NCBI GenBank assembly: GCA_040752025.1
Contig: JBFMFR010000019.1
Span: 37,982 to 101,981 of the forward strand
Length of the DNA: 64,000 bases
Source of the DNA: JBFMFR01 sp040752025
GTDB taxonomy: Bacteria > Chloroflexota > Anaerolineae > Anaerolineales > UBA4823
Reading direction: 5' to 3'
In this document: positions 16,953 through 26,700 of the stretch, one piece after another
Numbering within the stretch: position 1 is the stretch's first letter
How the letters are laid out: every line of letters begins with the position of its first letter
The notes under the pieces: model-generated
Told to the model about the DNA's origin: nothing
What the model saw: the letters and a program-made list of their open reading frames with translations, nothing else
Databases searched by the model: none
Translations under genes and position numbers: made by a program

Positions 16953-18254
16953 ATGTTCACGACAAAAACCGAGATTGCCATCGTTGGTTCAGGCCCGGGT
17001 GGAGCAACCCTCGCCCGCCAGTTAGCCCGGCAAGGCAAACAAGTTGTCTTGCTGGAGAGGGGCATCGACCACCGCCCACGCAGTTACTACGGCACCTACC
17101 TGGGCGCTATTCTCTACTCAGATCGAGGCAGCCTGCTCTTCACCCAGGAAGGCCTGAACATTGTGCGCCCTCTGCTGCTCGGCGGCGCCACCAGCATGTA
17201 CTGCGGCTGCGCCGCTCCCCCGCCGCCCTGGCTGAAAGAGAAATACAATGTGGATATCGATGCCGAAGTCGCCGAGACCATCGACGAGTTGCACATCGCT
17301 CCTCTGCCTCCTGAGCTGCGCGGCCAGGCCTCCACCCATATAGCTCAGGCCGCCCAGGCCCTGGGCTATGACTGGCAACCCCAACTGAAGTTCATGTCGC
17401 CGGCCCGTTCGTCACGTTTCGACTGCGGCGCCAAGTGTATGCTGGGCTGCCGCTGCCGCGCCAAGTGGAACGCCGCCGAGTGGGTCGACGAAGCTGTCCA
17501 GGCTGGTGCGACCCTGTGGACCGGGGCGCGTGTCGACCGTGTGCTTCACGCTGGTGGGCAGGTCATCGGCGTAGCTGGCCGGCGCAACGGTCAGGCCTTT
17601 CAACTCCAGGCCGATACCGTCATCCTGGCCGCTGGCGGCATCGGCACGCCGCGCATCTTGCAAGCCTCGGGTCTGTCCGCCGCCGGGCAGGGCATGACCA
17701 TGGACGTGACCGTTATGGTCTATGGCTTTATCAAAGGACGCGGCATCGGCAACGAGCCTCCCATGACCTGGTCATGGGAAAACGATGAAGTCGGTTACAT
17801 GCTCAGCACCCTGATCGACCCCTGGCTGCTCTACCCGCTGATCAACATCCTCAAAGGGCCGAAATACGCTCTGTATTGGCCGCGCTGGAACAACATCCTG
17901 GGTGTGATGATCAAGCTCAAGGATTCTATCTCTGGTGGCGTTTTCCCCAACGGCAAGATCAGCAAGCCACTCACCGAGAATGATCGCCCACGACTGAGGA
18001 TGGCCGAAGAGGTCTGCCGCAAGATTCTCGTTGAGGCCGGTGCCAGGCCCGAAACCATCTTCATGACGCCCCTGCGCGGCACCCACCCTAGTGGCACCGT
18101 GCGCCTGGGGGAGATGCTTGACGACAATTTGCAGACTGAAATCCAGGGCCTGTACGTATGCGACGCCAGCACCTTTCCCGAAGCCCTGGACCGTCCCACC
18201 GTGCTGACCATCATCGGCCTGGGTAAGCGCCTGGCCAGGCATCTGGCAGCATGA
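16953..18254 (+). CDS. GMC-type FAD-dependent oxidoreductase
   Basis: 433 residues. The FAD-binding Rossmann motif is at the extreme N-terminus (IAIVGSGPGGATLARQLA, about 8-25), followed by an acidic strand end (VVLLERG). A cysteine cluster CGAKCMLGCRCRAKW (about 157-171) matches the small Cys-rich segment of long-chain alcohol oxidase-like GMC proteins. VILAAGGIGTPRIL closes the FAD domain. The C-terminal catalytic region shows GTHPSGTVRLG (active-site His) and CDASTFPEALDRPTVLTI. It is shorter than classic GMC oxidases. It probably oxidises an alcohol or sterol-like substrate in the cytosol. GGAGGCAGCT precedes the ATG. Its last four bases overlap the next gene (ATGA). Confidence 0.88.
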   Translation: MFTTKTEIAIVGSGPGGATLARQLARQGKQVVLLERGIDHRPRSYYGTYLGAILYSDRGSLLFTQEGLNIVRPLLLGGATSMYCGCAAPPPPWLKEKYNVDIDAEVAETIDELHIAPLPPELRGQASTHIAQAAQALGYDWQPQLKFMSPARSSRFDCGAKCMLGCRCRAKWNAAEWVDEAVQAGATLWTGARVDRVLHAGGQVIGVAGRRNGQAFQLQADTVILAAGGIGTPRILQASGLSAAGQGMTMDVTVMVYGFIKGRGIGNEPPMTWSWENDEVGYMLSTLIDPWLLYPLINILKGPKYALYWPRWNNILGVMIKLKDSISGGVFPNGKISKPLTENDRPRLRMAEEVCRKILVEAGARPETIFMTPLRGTHPSGTVRLGEMLDDNLQTEIQGLYVCDASTFPEALDRPTVLTIIGLGKRLARHLAA

Positions 18255-19276
18255 CACTCGATCCCGCCGCCCTCGCCTGCCAGCTTCAAAGCTTCCCGCG
18301 CTTGCCGCTGGCCCAATATCCCACTCCGCTCGAATACCTGCCGCGCCTGAGCCAGGAGTTGGCCCGTCCGGTTTACGTCAAGCGCGACGATCAGCTAGGT
18401 CCCGGACTGGGCGGCAACAAGACCCGCAAACTGGAATACTTATTGGCTGACGCCTTGCAGCGCAAACACAAAAAAGTCGTCACCTTCGGCGGCTTGCAGT
18501 CCAACCACGCCCGCATCACTGCCGCCGCCGCCCGCCGGTGCGGCCTGGAGCCTCACCTGTTCTACTTCGAGCGCCGCCCGCCGCGCCTGTCTGGCAACCT
18601 GCTGCTCAACCAGGTGCTCGGCGCCAACATGCATTTCATCCCCCTCGGTGAAGGCGCCGGCGGCATGACCCTGGAAACCACTATCCGCCTGGTGCGCTGG
18701 GTCTCCCGCTTGCTGGTTGGGCAGCACTACTTCATCCCGGTAGGTGGGCACAACTGGCTGGGCTGCCTGGGCTACGTGCAGGCCGCCCTGGAAATCGACC
18801 AACAGGCGCGTGAAATCGGGCTTTCCAACGCCTGGCTGCTGCTGGCTGCTGGCTCTGGCGGCACCCTGGCGGGCCTGTTGGCCGGTCTGGCCCTGATCGC
18901 TTCGCCCCTCCATCCCCTGGGCGTTGATGTAGGCAAGCTTTGGAAAGGCTTCCTCGCCTCCATCGCCCATCTGGCCGGCGAACTCTGCCAGCGCCTCGGC
19001 CAGCAACATAACTTCGCACCATCTGAAATTCCACTGATCGAAGCAACCTACGTTGGCGAGCGCTACGGCCTGCCCTCCTCAGCCGGGAATATGGCTATGC
19101 GCAAATTAGCCGCCCTGCAAGGCCTGCTCCTCGACCCGGTCTACACCGCCAAGGCCTTCGCTGGCCTGCTCGATCTGGCTCAAACAGGCCAGCTTGGGCG
19201 CGACGAACCCATTATTTTCCTGCACACTGGCGGCCTCCCCGCCATCTTCGCCTTCGAACCGCGCCAGTTGGTGTAG
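18251..19276 (+). CDS. PLP-dependent D-cysteine desulfhydrase / ACC deaminase family enzyme
   Basis: 341 residues, the family's usual length. GGNKTRKLEYLL near residue 54 places the PLP-binding lysine at Lys57, and VTFGGLQSNHARITAAAA contains the conserved QSNH. SNAWLLLAAGSGGTLAGLLAGL is the phosphate-binding glycine loop and IIFLHTGGLPAIFAF the closing motif. Such enzymes deaminate D-cysteine or 1-aminocyclopropane-1-carboxylate to a keto acid and ammonia; sequence alone does not separate the two, but desulfhydrase activity is commoner in bacteria outside plants' surroundings. It overlaps the GMC gene by four bases, so the two should be co-translated. Confidence 0.9.
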   Translation: MTLDPAALACQLQSFPRLPLAQYPTPLEYLPRLSQELARPVYVKRDDQLGPGLGGNKTRKLEYLLADALQRKHKKVVTFGGLQSNHARITAAAARRCGLEPHLFYFERRPPRLSGNLLLNQVLGANMHFIPLGEGAGGMTLETTIRLVRWVSRLLVGQHYFIPVGGHNWLGCLGYVQAALEIDQQAREIGLSNAWLLLAAGSGGTLAGLLAGLALIASPLHPLGVDVGKLWKGFLASIAHLAGELCQRLGQQHNFAPSEIPLIEATYVGERYGLPSSAGNMAMRKLAALQGLLLDPVYTAKAFAGLLDLAQTGQLGRDEPIIFLHTGGLPAIFAFEPRQLV

Positions 19277-19298
19277 AGACACCTTTCCCAAAGGTCGT

Positions 19299-20474
19299 AT
19301 GCCATCATCAACCATCGACTACCACGAATTGATGCGCATCTTCTCCGTGCCGCGCCTCAACGGCAGCCGCGCCGAAGCCGCCACCCGCCGCGCCGTTCTT
19401 GATTGGCTCATCCAACGGAACATCCCGTATCGTCTGCAAAGTTTCCGCCTGTATCCGTATTTCTTCATCGCCATCGGCGCCTGGATCATCGTCTCGCGCA
19501 GTCTCCTGGCCCTGGCAATCTGGCTGCGCTGGGGTTGGCTGGCGCTGCCCATCGCCTTGCTCGGCCTTTTAGGTGGCCTGCTGGACGTTGCCCTGGATAT
19601 TCCCCTGGTTTCCTGGCCCTTTGCCACCCAGGGCCACAACATTCTGCTGGAATTCGGCCCACCTGATCCGAAGCAGGAGTTGGTCATCTCGGCCCACTAC
19701 GACAGTAAAACCGAACTGCTCGACCATCGACAGCGCCTGTTTTTTGTCAAGAATCTGCCGCTAGGTATCCTGCTCACCGCCCTGCTCGGCCTGCTCGGCG
19801 CTGCTGATGGCTGGCTGCTCTCGCTGGGCTCAACCTGGGCCACCTGGACTTATGCGATTGGCATCCTGCTCAGCCTGCCGCTGCTTTTCCTGGCCTGGGG
19901 TCTCGGCCTGAACCTCTCCTTGGGCCCCATGCGCCCGGTTCCCAGCCAGGGCGCAGTCGATAACGGCGCCGCCTGCGCTATCCTGCTCGGTCTGGCCCAG
20001 CGCCTGGCAGATGGCGAAATTACCTTGCAAAACACCCGCCTGACTCTGGCCCTCTTTACCGGCGAAGAAGTCAACATGCAAGGCTCGCGCGCCTACGCCC
20101 TGCATCGTGCCTGGCCTATCCCTGCCCTGGCTCTCAATCTGGAAGTCATGGCGCAGAGCGGCCCATATGTGTATTGGGAACAGGATGGCACCGCTTTCAA
20201 GCTGGTTCCCACCGCACCCAACGTCAACCAGAAAGTTGTCCAGGCCGTGCGAGACGTTACCGGCGTCGATCCCCAGCCCGCTGGCCCGGTCAGCAGCGAC
20301 GGTTATTCATTCCTCAGAGCCGGCATCCCTACCGCCGTACTGGGCACTTACGATACGGACTTGCAAGACCGTGGCTTCCACCTGCCCAGCGACAATCTCG
20401 ACCGCCTCGTCATTTCTCGCCTGCCGGAAGGTGTAGAAATCCTTACCCAATTCATCGCCAGTTTAGATCAATAG
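19299..20474 (+). CDS. Membrane-anchored M28-family zinc aminopeptidase
   Basis: 391 residues from ATG 19299 (AAGGTCGT just before it); the frame extends back to 19194 inside the previous gene. Two helices at about 50-95 and two more at about 145-205 interrupt the peptidase fold. Zinc ligands of the M28 family are visible: His and Asp in ISAHYDS, Asp in GAVDNGAACAILL, the Glu pair in LALFTGEEVN, the Glu of LNLEVMAQSG (normally Asp or Glu) and His in GFHLPSDNLDRL. The membrane hairpin inside the catalytic domain is unusual but known in some bacterial M28 proteins. It follows the PLP enzyme by 22 bases and probably belongs to the same operon. The physiological peptide is unknown. Confidence 0.88.
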   Translation: MPSSTIDYHELMRIFSVPRLNGSRAEAATRRAVLDWLIQRNIPYRLQSFRLYPYFFIAIGAWIIVSRSLLALAIWLRWGWLALPIALLGLLGGLLDVALDIPLVSWPFATQGHNILLEFGPPDPKQELVISAHYDSKTELLDHRQRLFFVKNLPLGILLTALLGLLGAADGWLLSLGSTWATWTYAIGILLSLPLLFLAWGLGLNLSLGPMRPVPSQGAVDNGAACAILLGLAQRLADGEITLQNTRLTLALFTGEEVNMQGSRAYALHRAWPIPALALNLEVMAQSGPYVYWEQDGTAFKLVPTAPNVNQKVVQAVRDVTGVDPQPAGPVSSDGYSFLRAGIPTAVLGTYDTDLQDRGFHLPSDNLDRLVISRLPEGVEILTQFIASLDQ

Positions 20475-20488
20475 AGTCAGGCTGCATC

Positions 20489-21538
20489 TCAGCGAATGAT
20501 CACCCGCGTCCCCAGCCCGCTGCCATAACGCTTACCCGGCGCAACCGGCGGCGTTGTCCAGCGGTACAGCCATTTGGCATCCTCGTTGCGCATGTTGACG
20601 CACCCGTGGCTCATCTTGCGCCCGAAGTTATCGTGCCAGTAAGTCCCGTGAAAGGCGATCCCCCAATGGTGGAAGATGCTCACCCACGGCACGCCGGGCA
20701 GCTCGTAAGCCTCGACATCGTCTGTCAGCGCCAGGTCGCCCATGTGCCGCGATGGCCACTTCACCTGAACGTTGAACGCCCCTTGCGGTGTGGCCGTCGG
20801 CAGCCCGTCTTCACTGGACTGGCCACGCGCCCCCGTGGATACCTGGCAGCGCCGTACCACCCGCTCGCCCTCGTAAGCAACCAGCATCTGCTCGTCCAGA
20901 TTTACTTCGATGCGCTTTTCTTCAGCCGGAACATCCACAGCCAGCGGCCTGATTTCCTCTTTCGGGATCAGGCGCACGTGCGCCGCCGGGACGTAATATC
21001 TCACGTGCAGCGGCTCGTCCACCAGGGCATACCATCCTGTGCCATCCGGACCCATTTCCAATGCCGTCGCCCAGTGCACCGACTGGTAATACAGGCGATA
21101 CAGCCGCTCCCAGGAGCTATGCTGCACCCATTGCAGACTGTCTGTGAACGGCACGCTGATTTCCCCTAACTGCCCATCCTCCGGCAGCGCCTCCACAACC
21201 CGGTTGGTGTGCGCCCCATCGATGCGCTGCACGTAGCCGCTGTGGATGTAACCCTCCCACACCCGGTACCAGCGCGGGTTGTAGCCCGGCCCGGAAGGCG
21301 ATTCGATTTCTTCGATTAGCTTCAGGGTAGTATCGCGCCGCAGCCAGCCCAGCCGCGGGCTGCTGAAATCTGGTTCTTCGTGGCGGCTGATGTGGCTCGC
21401 CGTTACCCGCCCGCGCATGCGCGCCGCTTTGAACTCCTGCGGAGGCCAGGGCCCGGCCAGCGGCCCCCGCCCGGGGAACGCCGCCCCCGCCAGGCACATC
21501 CCGCTCAGCTTGAGAAAATCTCGCCGGGAAAACCTCAT
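20489..21538 (-). CDS. L,D-transpeptidase (YkuD) with Tat signal, downstream paralogue
   Basis: 349 residues. The longest frame begins at 21751, but ATG 21538 overlaps the upstream gene's stop (ATGA) and starts a twin-arginine signal, FSRRDFLKLSGMCLAGAAF. Two SH3-like segments follow (TLKLIEEIES, WYRVWEGYIHSGYVQ). The YkuD domain occupies about 225-340, with IEVNLDEQMLVAYEGE, FHGTYWHDNFG and the catalytic motif SHGCVNMRNEDAKWLYRW. It would form 3-3 cross-links in peptidoglycan or attach proteins to it, after folded export. It is a tandem duplicate of the next gene upstream. Confidence 0.92.
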   Translation of the reverse strand: MRFSRRDFLKLSGMCLAGAAFPGRGPLAGPWPPQEFKAARMRGRVTASHISRHEEPDFSSPRLGWLRRDTTLKLIEEIESPSGPGYNPRWYRVWEGYIHSGYVQRIDGAHTNRVVEALPEDGQLGEISVPFTDSLQWVQHSSWERLYRLYYQSVHWATALEMGPDGTGWYALVDEPLHVRYYVPAAHVRLIPKEEIRPLAVDVPAEEKRIEVNLDEQMLVAYEGERVVRRCQVSTGARGQSSEDGLPTATPQGAFNVQVKWPSRHMGDLALTDDVEAYELPGVPWVSIFHHWGIAFHGTYWHDNFGRKMSHGCVNMRNEDAKWLYRWTTPPVAPGKRYGSGLGTRVIIR

Positions 21539-22647
21539 CCCAGTACGATTACAGTGGTTCCGTTGCCGGTCTTTTCCCAGTCGCGGTCGCTCTCTACTGC
21601 CGTTGGGTCGAAAAACGGCGTCGTCCAGCGGAACAGCCACTTGGCGTCTTCGTTGCGCATGTTGACGCAGCCGTGGCTCATCTGCAAGCCGAAGTTGTTG
21701 TGCCAGTAGGTGCCATGCAATGCATATCCGCCTGGGCTGCGGAAGAAGCACGTCCAGGGCACGCCCGGCAGGCTGAAGCCGCCGTTCTCCTCCACCTCGG
21801 CCCCGCCCGCCACGCTGCCCATGTGCTTGGAAGGCATCTTCGAATAGATCTTGAAGCGCCCCTCCGGCGTCGCCGTGGGCAGTTCGTCGCGATCCAGGCG
21901 GTTGTTGGGGATGCCCGATGAGATGCGCGCCTCGTAAGCCAGCACGTCATCCTCGTACGCCCGCAGCGTCTGCTCCGGCAAGGATACTTCGATGCGTTTC
22001 TTCTCGGCCGGTACGTTGGTCGCCAGCGGCGCGTACTCCTGCGGCGGGATCAGGCGCAGGTGCTGCGCCGGGATGTAGTACACCTCCGTCTCGCTCAGTT
22101 CACTGACGATCTTATACCAGGCCTTGCCATCTGGGCCTGTCTCCACGCCAGTAGCCCAGTGCGTCGAAGAATAATACAGCCGCGAGCCGCGCCAGGGGAT
22201 CCAGCCCTGGATCTTGTTGAGTTGGTAAGCTTCCGTAAACGGCACTGTCACCTCGCACAGCGTGCCGCCTTCCGGCAGCCAGTTTTTCTCTTTATTCAGG
22301 CGTACCTGCACCATCTGCAAATGAGCGCTGTGCATATACCCCCCCCACACACGGTACCACAGCGTATTGTAGAAGCGCGGCGCGTCTGGCGGGCGCAATT
22401 CCTCATACACATGGATCAACTGGTCACGGAAGCGGTTGCCCACGATCGGGGCTTCGTCGTTCGGGCGCGAGCGCACATCCACTTGCTTGCTCGCCACGCG
22501 TGCCAGCAGCCCTTGATCCTGTTCCACCCAACGCGAGAAATAAGGACGATAGCCCGGCACTCCAGGAGCCAACTTCCTCGAAGCCAAACCGCCCAGGGCC
22601 AGCCCTCCCAGCTTCAGCAAATCTCGCCGATTAAATCTGGATCGCAT
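21535..22647 (-). CDS. L,D-transpeptidase (YkuD) with Tat signal, upstream paralogue
   Basis: 370 residues, same architecture as its neighbour: Tat signal FNRRDLLKLGGLALGGLA, SH3-like repeats (DVRSRPNDEAPIVGN, WYRVWGGYMHSAHLQ), then YkuD with IEVSLPEQTLRAYEDD, LHGTYWHNNFG and SHGCVNMRNEDAKWLFRW. The two proteins are clearly homologous over their full length yet well diverged, so the duplication is old. The gene is 12 bases after the desaturase gene on the same strand and is probably co-transcribed with it. Confidence 0.92.
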   Translation of the reverse strand: MRSRFNRRDLLKLGGLALGGLASRKLAPGVPGYRPYFSRWVEQDQGLLARVASKQVDVRSRPNDEAPIVGNRFRDQLIHVYEELRPPDAPRFYNTLWYRVWGGYMHSAHLQMVQVRLNKEKNWLPEGGTLCEVTVPFTEAYQLNKIQGWIPWRGSRLYYSSTHWATGVETGPDGKAWYKIVSELSETEVYYIPAQHLRLIPPQEYAPLATNVPAEKKRIEVSLPEQTLRAYEDDVLAYEARISSGIPNNRLDRDELPTATPEGRFKIYSKMPSKHMGSVAGGAEVEENGGFSLPGVPWTCFFRSPGGYALHGTYWHNNFGLQMSHGCVNMRNEDAKWLFRWTTPFFDPTAVESDRDWEKTGNGTTVIVLG

Positions 22648-22659
22648 CCCGTCTTGCCC

Positions 22660-23679
22660 TCACGACTGCAGCGCCTGCGACTTATATCGGCGCAGTGCAT
22701 CAAAACCGACCAACCGCCGGGCGGTCTCGTCCCACAAATGCAGGCGCATCGACTTCAGGCTGCTCCACAGCGTCAGCGGGCGCACCTGAAAAGCCGCGTT
22801 CTCCCGGTGACATTTGGGCAGGTTGTAATTGGGGATTTTCGGGCTCAAATGGTGAATGTGATGGAAGCCGATATTTCCACTGAACCACTGCAACACCGCC
22901 GGCAGCTTGTAAAACGAGCTGCCCTGCAAACCTGCGCGCACGAAGCTCCAGTTCTCTTTGCGTTCCCAGTAAGCTTCCTCGAACTGGTGCTGCACGTAGA
23001 ACAGCCACACCCCCACACCGCAGGCCAGCACAATGATCGGGGTAAACACCAGCAAGAAGGCCTTCAGGCCCACCAGCCAGCTCATCCCCGCCACGATCGC
23101 CGCCAGCGCCAGGTTGGTGTAAACCACGCTCAGCCGCTCCTCCCGCCCCGCCTTCGGTGTCCAGAAACGGTGAGAGACCACGAACACGAAAGTCGCCCCG
23201 ATCGTCAGCAAGAACAACGGGTGGCGCATGATCCGGTATCCCGCTCGCTTCCACCACGGAGAAGCCAGGTATTCCTGCACAGTCAGCGTAAACACATCCC
23301 CCACGCCCCGCCGGTCCAGGTTGCCCGCCGTAGCGTGGTGCACGGCGTGGTCGTGCCGCCACTGGGCGTAAGGCGTCAGCATCAGCACACCCAGGAAGAA
23401 CCCCAGGGAGTCGTTAGCCTTGCGCGACTTAAAAAACGAGCCGTGACAGCAATCGTGAAAGATGATGAACCCCCGCATCATGAAGCCCGCCGCCGGGATC
23501 GCCAGCGCCAGCGTCAGCCAGTAAGAAACCTGCAGGCTCCACAGCATCATCGCCCACAGCGCAAAATAAGGCAGCAGCGTATTCGCCACCTGCCACAAAC
23601 TGCGCCTCAGGTCAGGCCGCGCGTAAGCCGCTACCAGTTTTTGCCAGTTCAGTTTTTCGAAATCCGTTCCTACACTCAT
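22660..23679 (-). CDS. Membrane fatty-acid desaturase
   Basis: 339 residues from ATG 23679, with AAAGAGG upstream; an in-frame TTG at 23700 is possible. The three histidine boxes of the di-iron desaturases are present: HDCCHGSFF, HDHAVHHATAGNLD and IGFHHIHHLSPKIPNY. Four or more hydrophobic helices flank them. It is closest in layout to delta-12/omega-3 (DesA/FAD2-like) enzymes, which add double bonds to acyl chains of membrane lipids using O2. That would suit an aerobic or facultative host, in line with the heme A synthase. It leads the desaturase-YkuD-YkuD group. Confidence 0.9.
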   Translation of the reverse strand: MSVGTDFEKLNWQKLVAAYARPDLRRSLWQVANTLLPYFALWAMMLWSLQVSYWLTLALAIPAAGFMMRGFIIFHDCCHGSFFKSRKANDSLGFFLGVLMLTPYAQWRHDHAVHHATAGNLDRRGVGDVFTLTVQEYLASPWWKRAGYRIMRHPLFLLTIGATFVFVVSHRFWTPKAGREERLSVVYTNLALAAIVAGMSWLVGLKAFLLVFTPIIVLACGVGVWLFYVQHQFEEAYWERKENWSFVRAGLQGSSFYKLPAVLQWFSGNIGFHHIHHLSPKIPNYNLPKCHRENAAFQVRPLTLWSSLKSMRLHLWDETARRLVGFDALRRYKSQALQS

Positions 23680-23712
23680 TTCATCGCCTCTTTCAGCCAA
23701 TTCTCAAAGGGA

Positions 23713-23744
23713 TTATATCAAATTCTGTCACTTGCCGATATAAT
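23713..23744. promoter_or_regulatory. Divergent -10 elements between desaturase and beta-CASP genes
   Basis: TATAAT lies on the minus strand at 23718-23713, ahead of the desaturase gene, and on the plus strand at 23739-23744, ahead of the nuclease gene. The matching -35 hexamers are weak on both strands. Confidence 0.45.
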
Positions 23745-23788
23745 GGGAAAATGAGCATTGACATCCTGAGCACCCCACAAGGAGCACC

Positions 23789-26700
23789 ATGCGCATCACC
23801 TTCCTCGGCGGCGCCGACGAAGTCGGCGGCAGCAGCCTCCTGATCGAAATCGCCGGCCGGCGTCTGCTGGTTGACGCCGGCATCCGCCCCTCGCCCAAAG
23901 CGCGCTGGGGCCTGGGCGGCGACCAACTGCCCCATTTCAGCCTCATCGAGCAGGCCGGCGGCCTGGACGCCGTCCTGGTCACCCACGCCCACGCCGACCA
24001 CACCGGCGCCCTGGAATTGATCGCCGAGCGCTACCCGCACATCCCCTTCTACGCCACCCCCGTCACCATCGCCCTGGCGCGCGTCCTGCACCAGGACTCG
24101 CGCCGCATCATGCAAACCCGCCTGGACGAAGAAGGCGAGCTGCCCCTGTTCGACGACGTGGCCGTCAGCCGCCTGTTTGCCTCCTTCGTGCCGGTCTCCT
24201 TCCTCACCCGCCTGCCCCTGGGCGAGGGCCTGGTCGCCACCTTCTACCCTGCCGGGCACATCGCCGGCGCCGCCATGCTCGGCCTGCACAGCGAAGAAGG
24301 CCGCATTTTGATCAGCGGCGACCTCTCCATTTCCCCGCAGCGCACCGTCGACGGCGCCCGCCCGCCCGCCTTCCAGCCCGACGTCCTGATCCTGGAGAGC
24401 ACCTACGGCGGGCGGCTGCACGCCAACCGCGCCGTCCAGGAGCGTCTGCTCGCCAAAACCGTGGCTGAAGTTCTGCAAGGCGCAGGCAAAGTGCTCATCC
24501 CCGCCTTCGCCCTGGGCCGCGCCCAGGAAGTGCTGCTCACCCTGGGCGAGTTCCGCCGCCGCGGCGAGCTGCCCGCCGCCCCGGTGTGGGTTGATGGCAT
24601 GGTGCGCGCCATCTGCCAGACCTACACCAGCTTCGCCGCCGACCTGCCCCTGGCGCTGCAAGAACGCGGCGCGCAGTTCTACGACGAAGTCATCCGCCCC
24701 GTGCAGAGCAGCGAGCAGCGCAGCGCCATTATCTGGGAGCCTGGCCCGGCCGTCATCGTCTCCAGTTCGGGCATGCTCTCCGGCGGGCCCTCGCAGGCTT
24801 ACGCCCGCGCCCTGGCCGGCAAACCCCAGCACGCCATCCTGCTCACCGGCTACCAGGATGAGGAGGCCCCTGGGCGGCGCTTGCAAGAAGTCGCCCAGCG
24901 CGGCGGCGGCTCGATCTGGCTGGGCAAGGACAAAGTCGACGTGCAGTGCCGCATCGCCGCCTATTCCCTCTCCGCCCACGCCGACGAGGGCCAGTTGCTC
25001 AGCCTGGCCGAAAGCCTCGATCCCCAGGAAGTCGTCCTGGTGCACGGCGACCACCCCGCCCGCGCCAGCCTGGCCAAAGCCCTGGAAGCCCGCACCCGCC
25101 CCACCCACCTGCCCCACGCCGGGCAAACCCTCCAGTTCCACTTCTCCCTGCGCAAGCTGTGGCCTTCTGCCAGTTTGGGCGCTGGCCGGCCCCTCTCCCT
25201 CGAAGCCCTGTGGAAACAGGTCGCCGCCCCCGCTGGCGGCCTGTTCCTGCTGGCCGAGCTGGCCCGCCTGTGGTGGGGAGAATATACCCCCTCGCAGTTG
25301 GCCGAACTGGAGCAGGCTTTAAAGCAAGATGCCCTGTATTTCCTCCCCGATCCCTTGCGCCCCGAGCTTTACCGCGCCGCCTCGCCCGCCCAACTTGAGC
25401 GCGCCCGCCAGCGCCGGGAACACATGCCCGCCTACCGCCAGGCCGTCGGCTGCTGGCTGGCCCTGCGCCAGCCGGGCGGCGACCCGCTCCTGGCGTGCTG
25501 CCTGGCCCTGGCCAAGGATCACCTGCAAGTGCAGAGCGAAGACGACGCTTTGCTCCAGGCCTGGCCCGAGGATGTCCTGCAAGTCTTCGGTCCCCAACCG
25601 CCCGAGCCGCAGGTTTTACAGCAGCTTTCCGCCCGCCAGTTCACCGGAGCCCAGGCCAGCATGGAACCCAACCAGGCCCTGGCCTTCGCCAACCAGCACT
25701 TCCCGCCCGAGGCGCGCCTGCGCCGCGCCGGTTACCGCCTGGAACAGAAGCTGCTGGTGCTCACCTTCGATTTCCCCCTCGCCGCCCGCCAGCAGTACCA
25801 GGAACACATCCACAGCCTGCAAGCCGCTACCGGCTGGCAGATCGAAATCGCCCCCGAGACCAACCAGGAAGCCCTCAAAAGCCTGGCATCCAGCCTGCTC
25901 CCCTCCGGCTGGAAGCTGCTCAAAGGCCCGGCCGTCTACCGCGAGCAGCAGCGCCTGGCCCTCACCGCCGCCCCGCCAGACCCAGCCGCCGACAACGCCA
26001 ACGACAACGCCGCCGCCATCCAGTCCGCCTGCCAGGCCTTCCAGCAAACCAGCGGCTTCGAGCTGGAGATCACCCTGGCGCAGCCCGTCGCCGCTGCCCC
26101 GCCACCCGTCTACCCATCGGCAGAAGCCGGCCCAATCGCCGCCTCCGAGCCTTGCGAGATCAACGCCGCCTACGCTGCTATCAAGGCCGCCCTGGAAGGC
26201 AGCACCCTCTATCGCGCCAGCCTGAAAGGCGACGAAATTCAGCTTTCGTTCATCTCGCCCCAGGTCGGCGGCCGCTACCAGGAGCAGATCCAGGCCCTCT
26301 CCCGCCAACTGGGCTGGAAACTGAGCATCAACCCGCAGCCCAACCAGGGCGCCATCCTCGAAGCCGCCCGCGCCCTGCTGCTCGCCGCCGGCTGGAACAT
26401 CCAAAAAGGCCCCAGCCTGTACCCGGAGCGCGGCGAAGTCGCCGTGGGCCTGCCCCAGCCGCCGGAAGAGCCAGCCCTGCACCGCCTTCAAGAAGCCGTC
26501 TACACCCAAACCGGTTACCAACTGGTCGTCAACGCCCCTCCTCCGGCCAACGCGCCCGTAGGGGCGCATGGTATGCGCCCTGATGGCATACGCCCTGGCA
26601 CAACACCCCCCACCGAACACATCGTCGAAATCTCCCTGGCCCTGGTGCGCCTCAGCCGCCGCCAGCAAAGCCTGTCCCTCGACCCTGTCAAACTATCCAA

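Noticed and set aside
22060..23754. Long plus-strand frame of 564 codons opposite the desaturase
   Set aside because: Shadow of the minus-strand desaturase and transpeptidase genes; composition is His/Arg/Gln-rich noise with no motif.
23693..25141. Minus-strand frame of 482 codons opposite the beta-CASP gene
   Set aside because: Antisense shadow in very GC-rich DNA, dominated by Gly/Ala/Gln; the plus strand has the full nuclease motif set.
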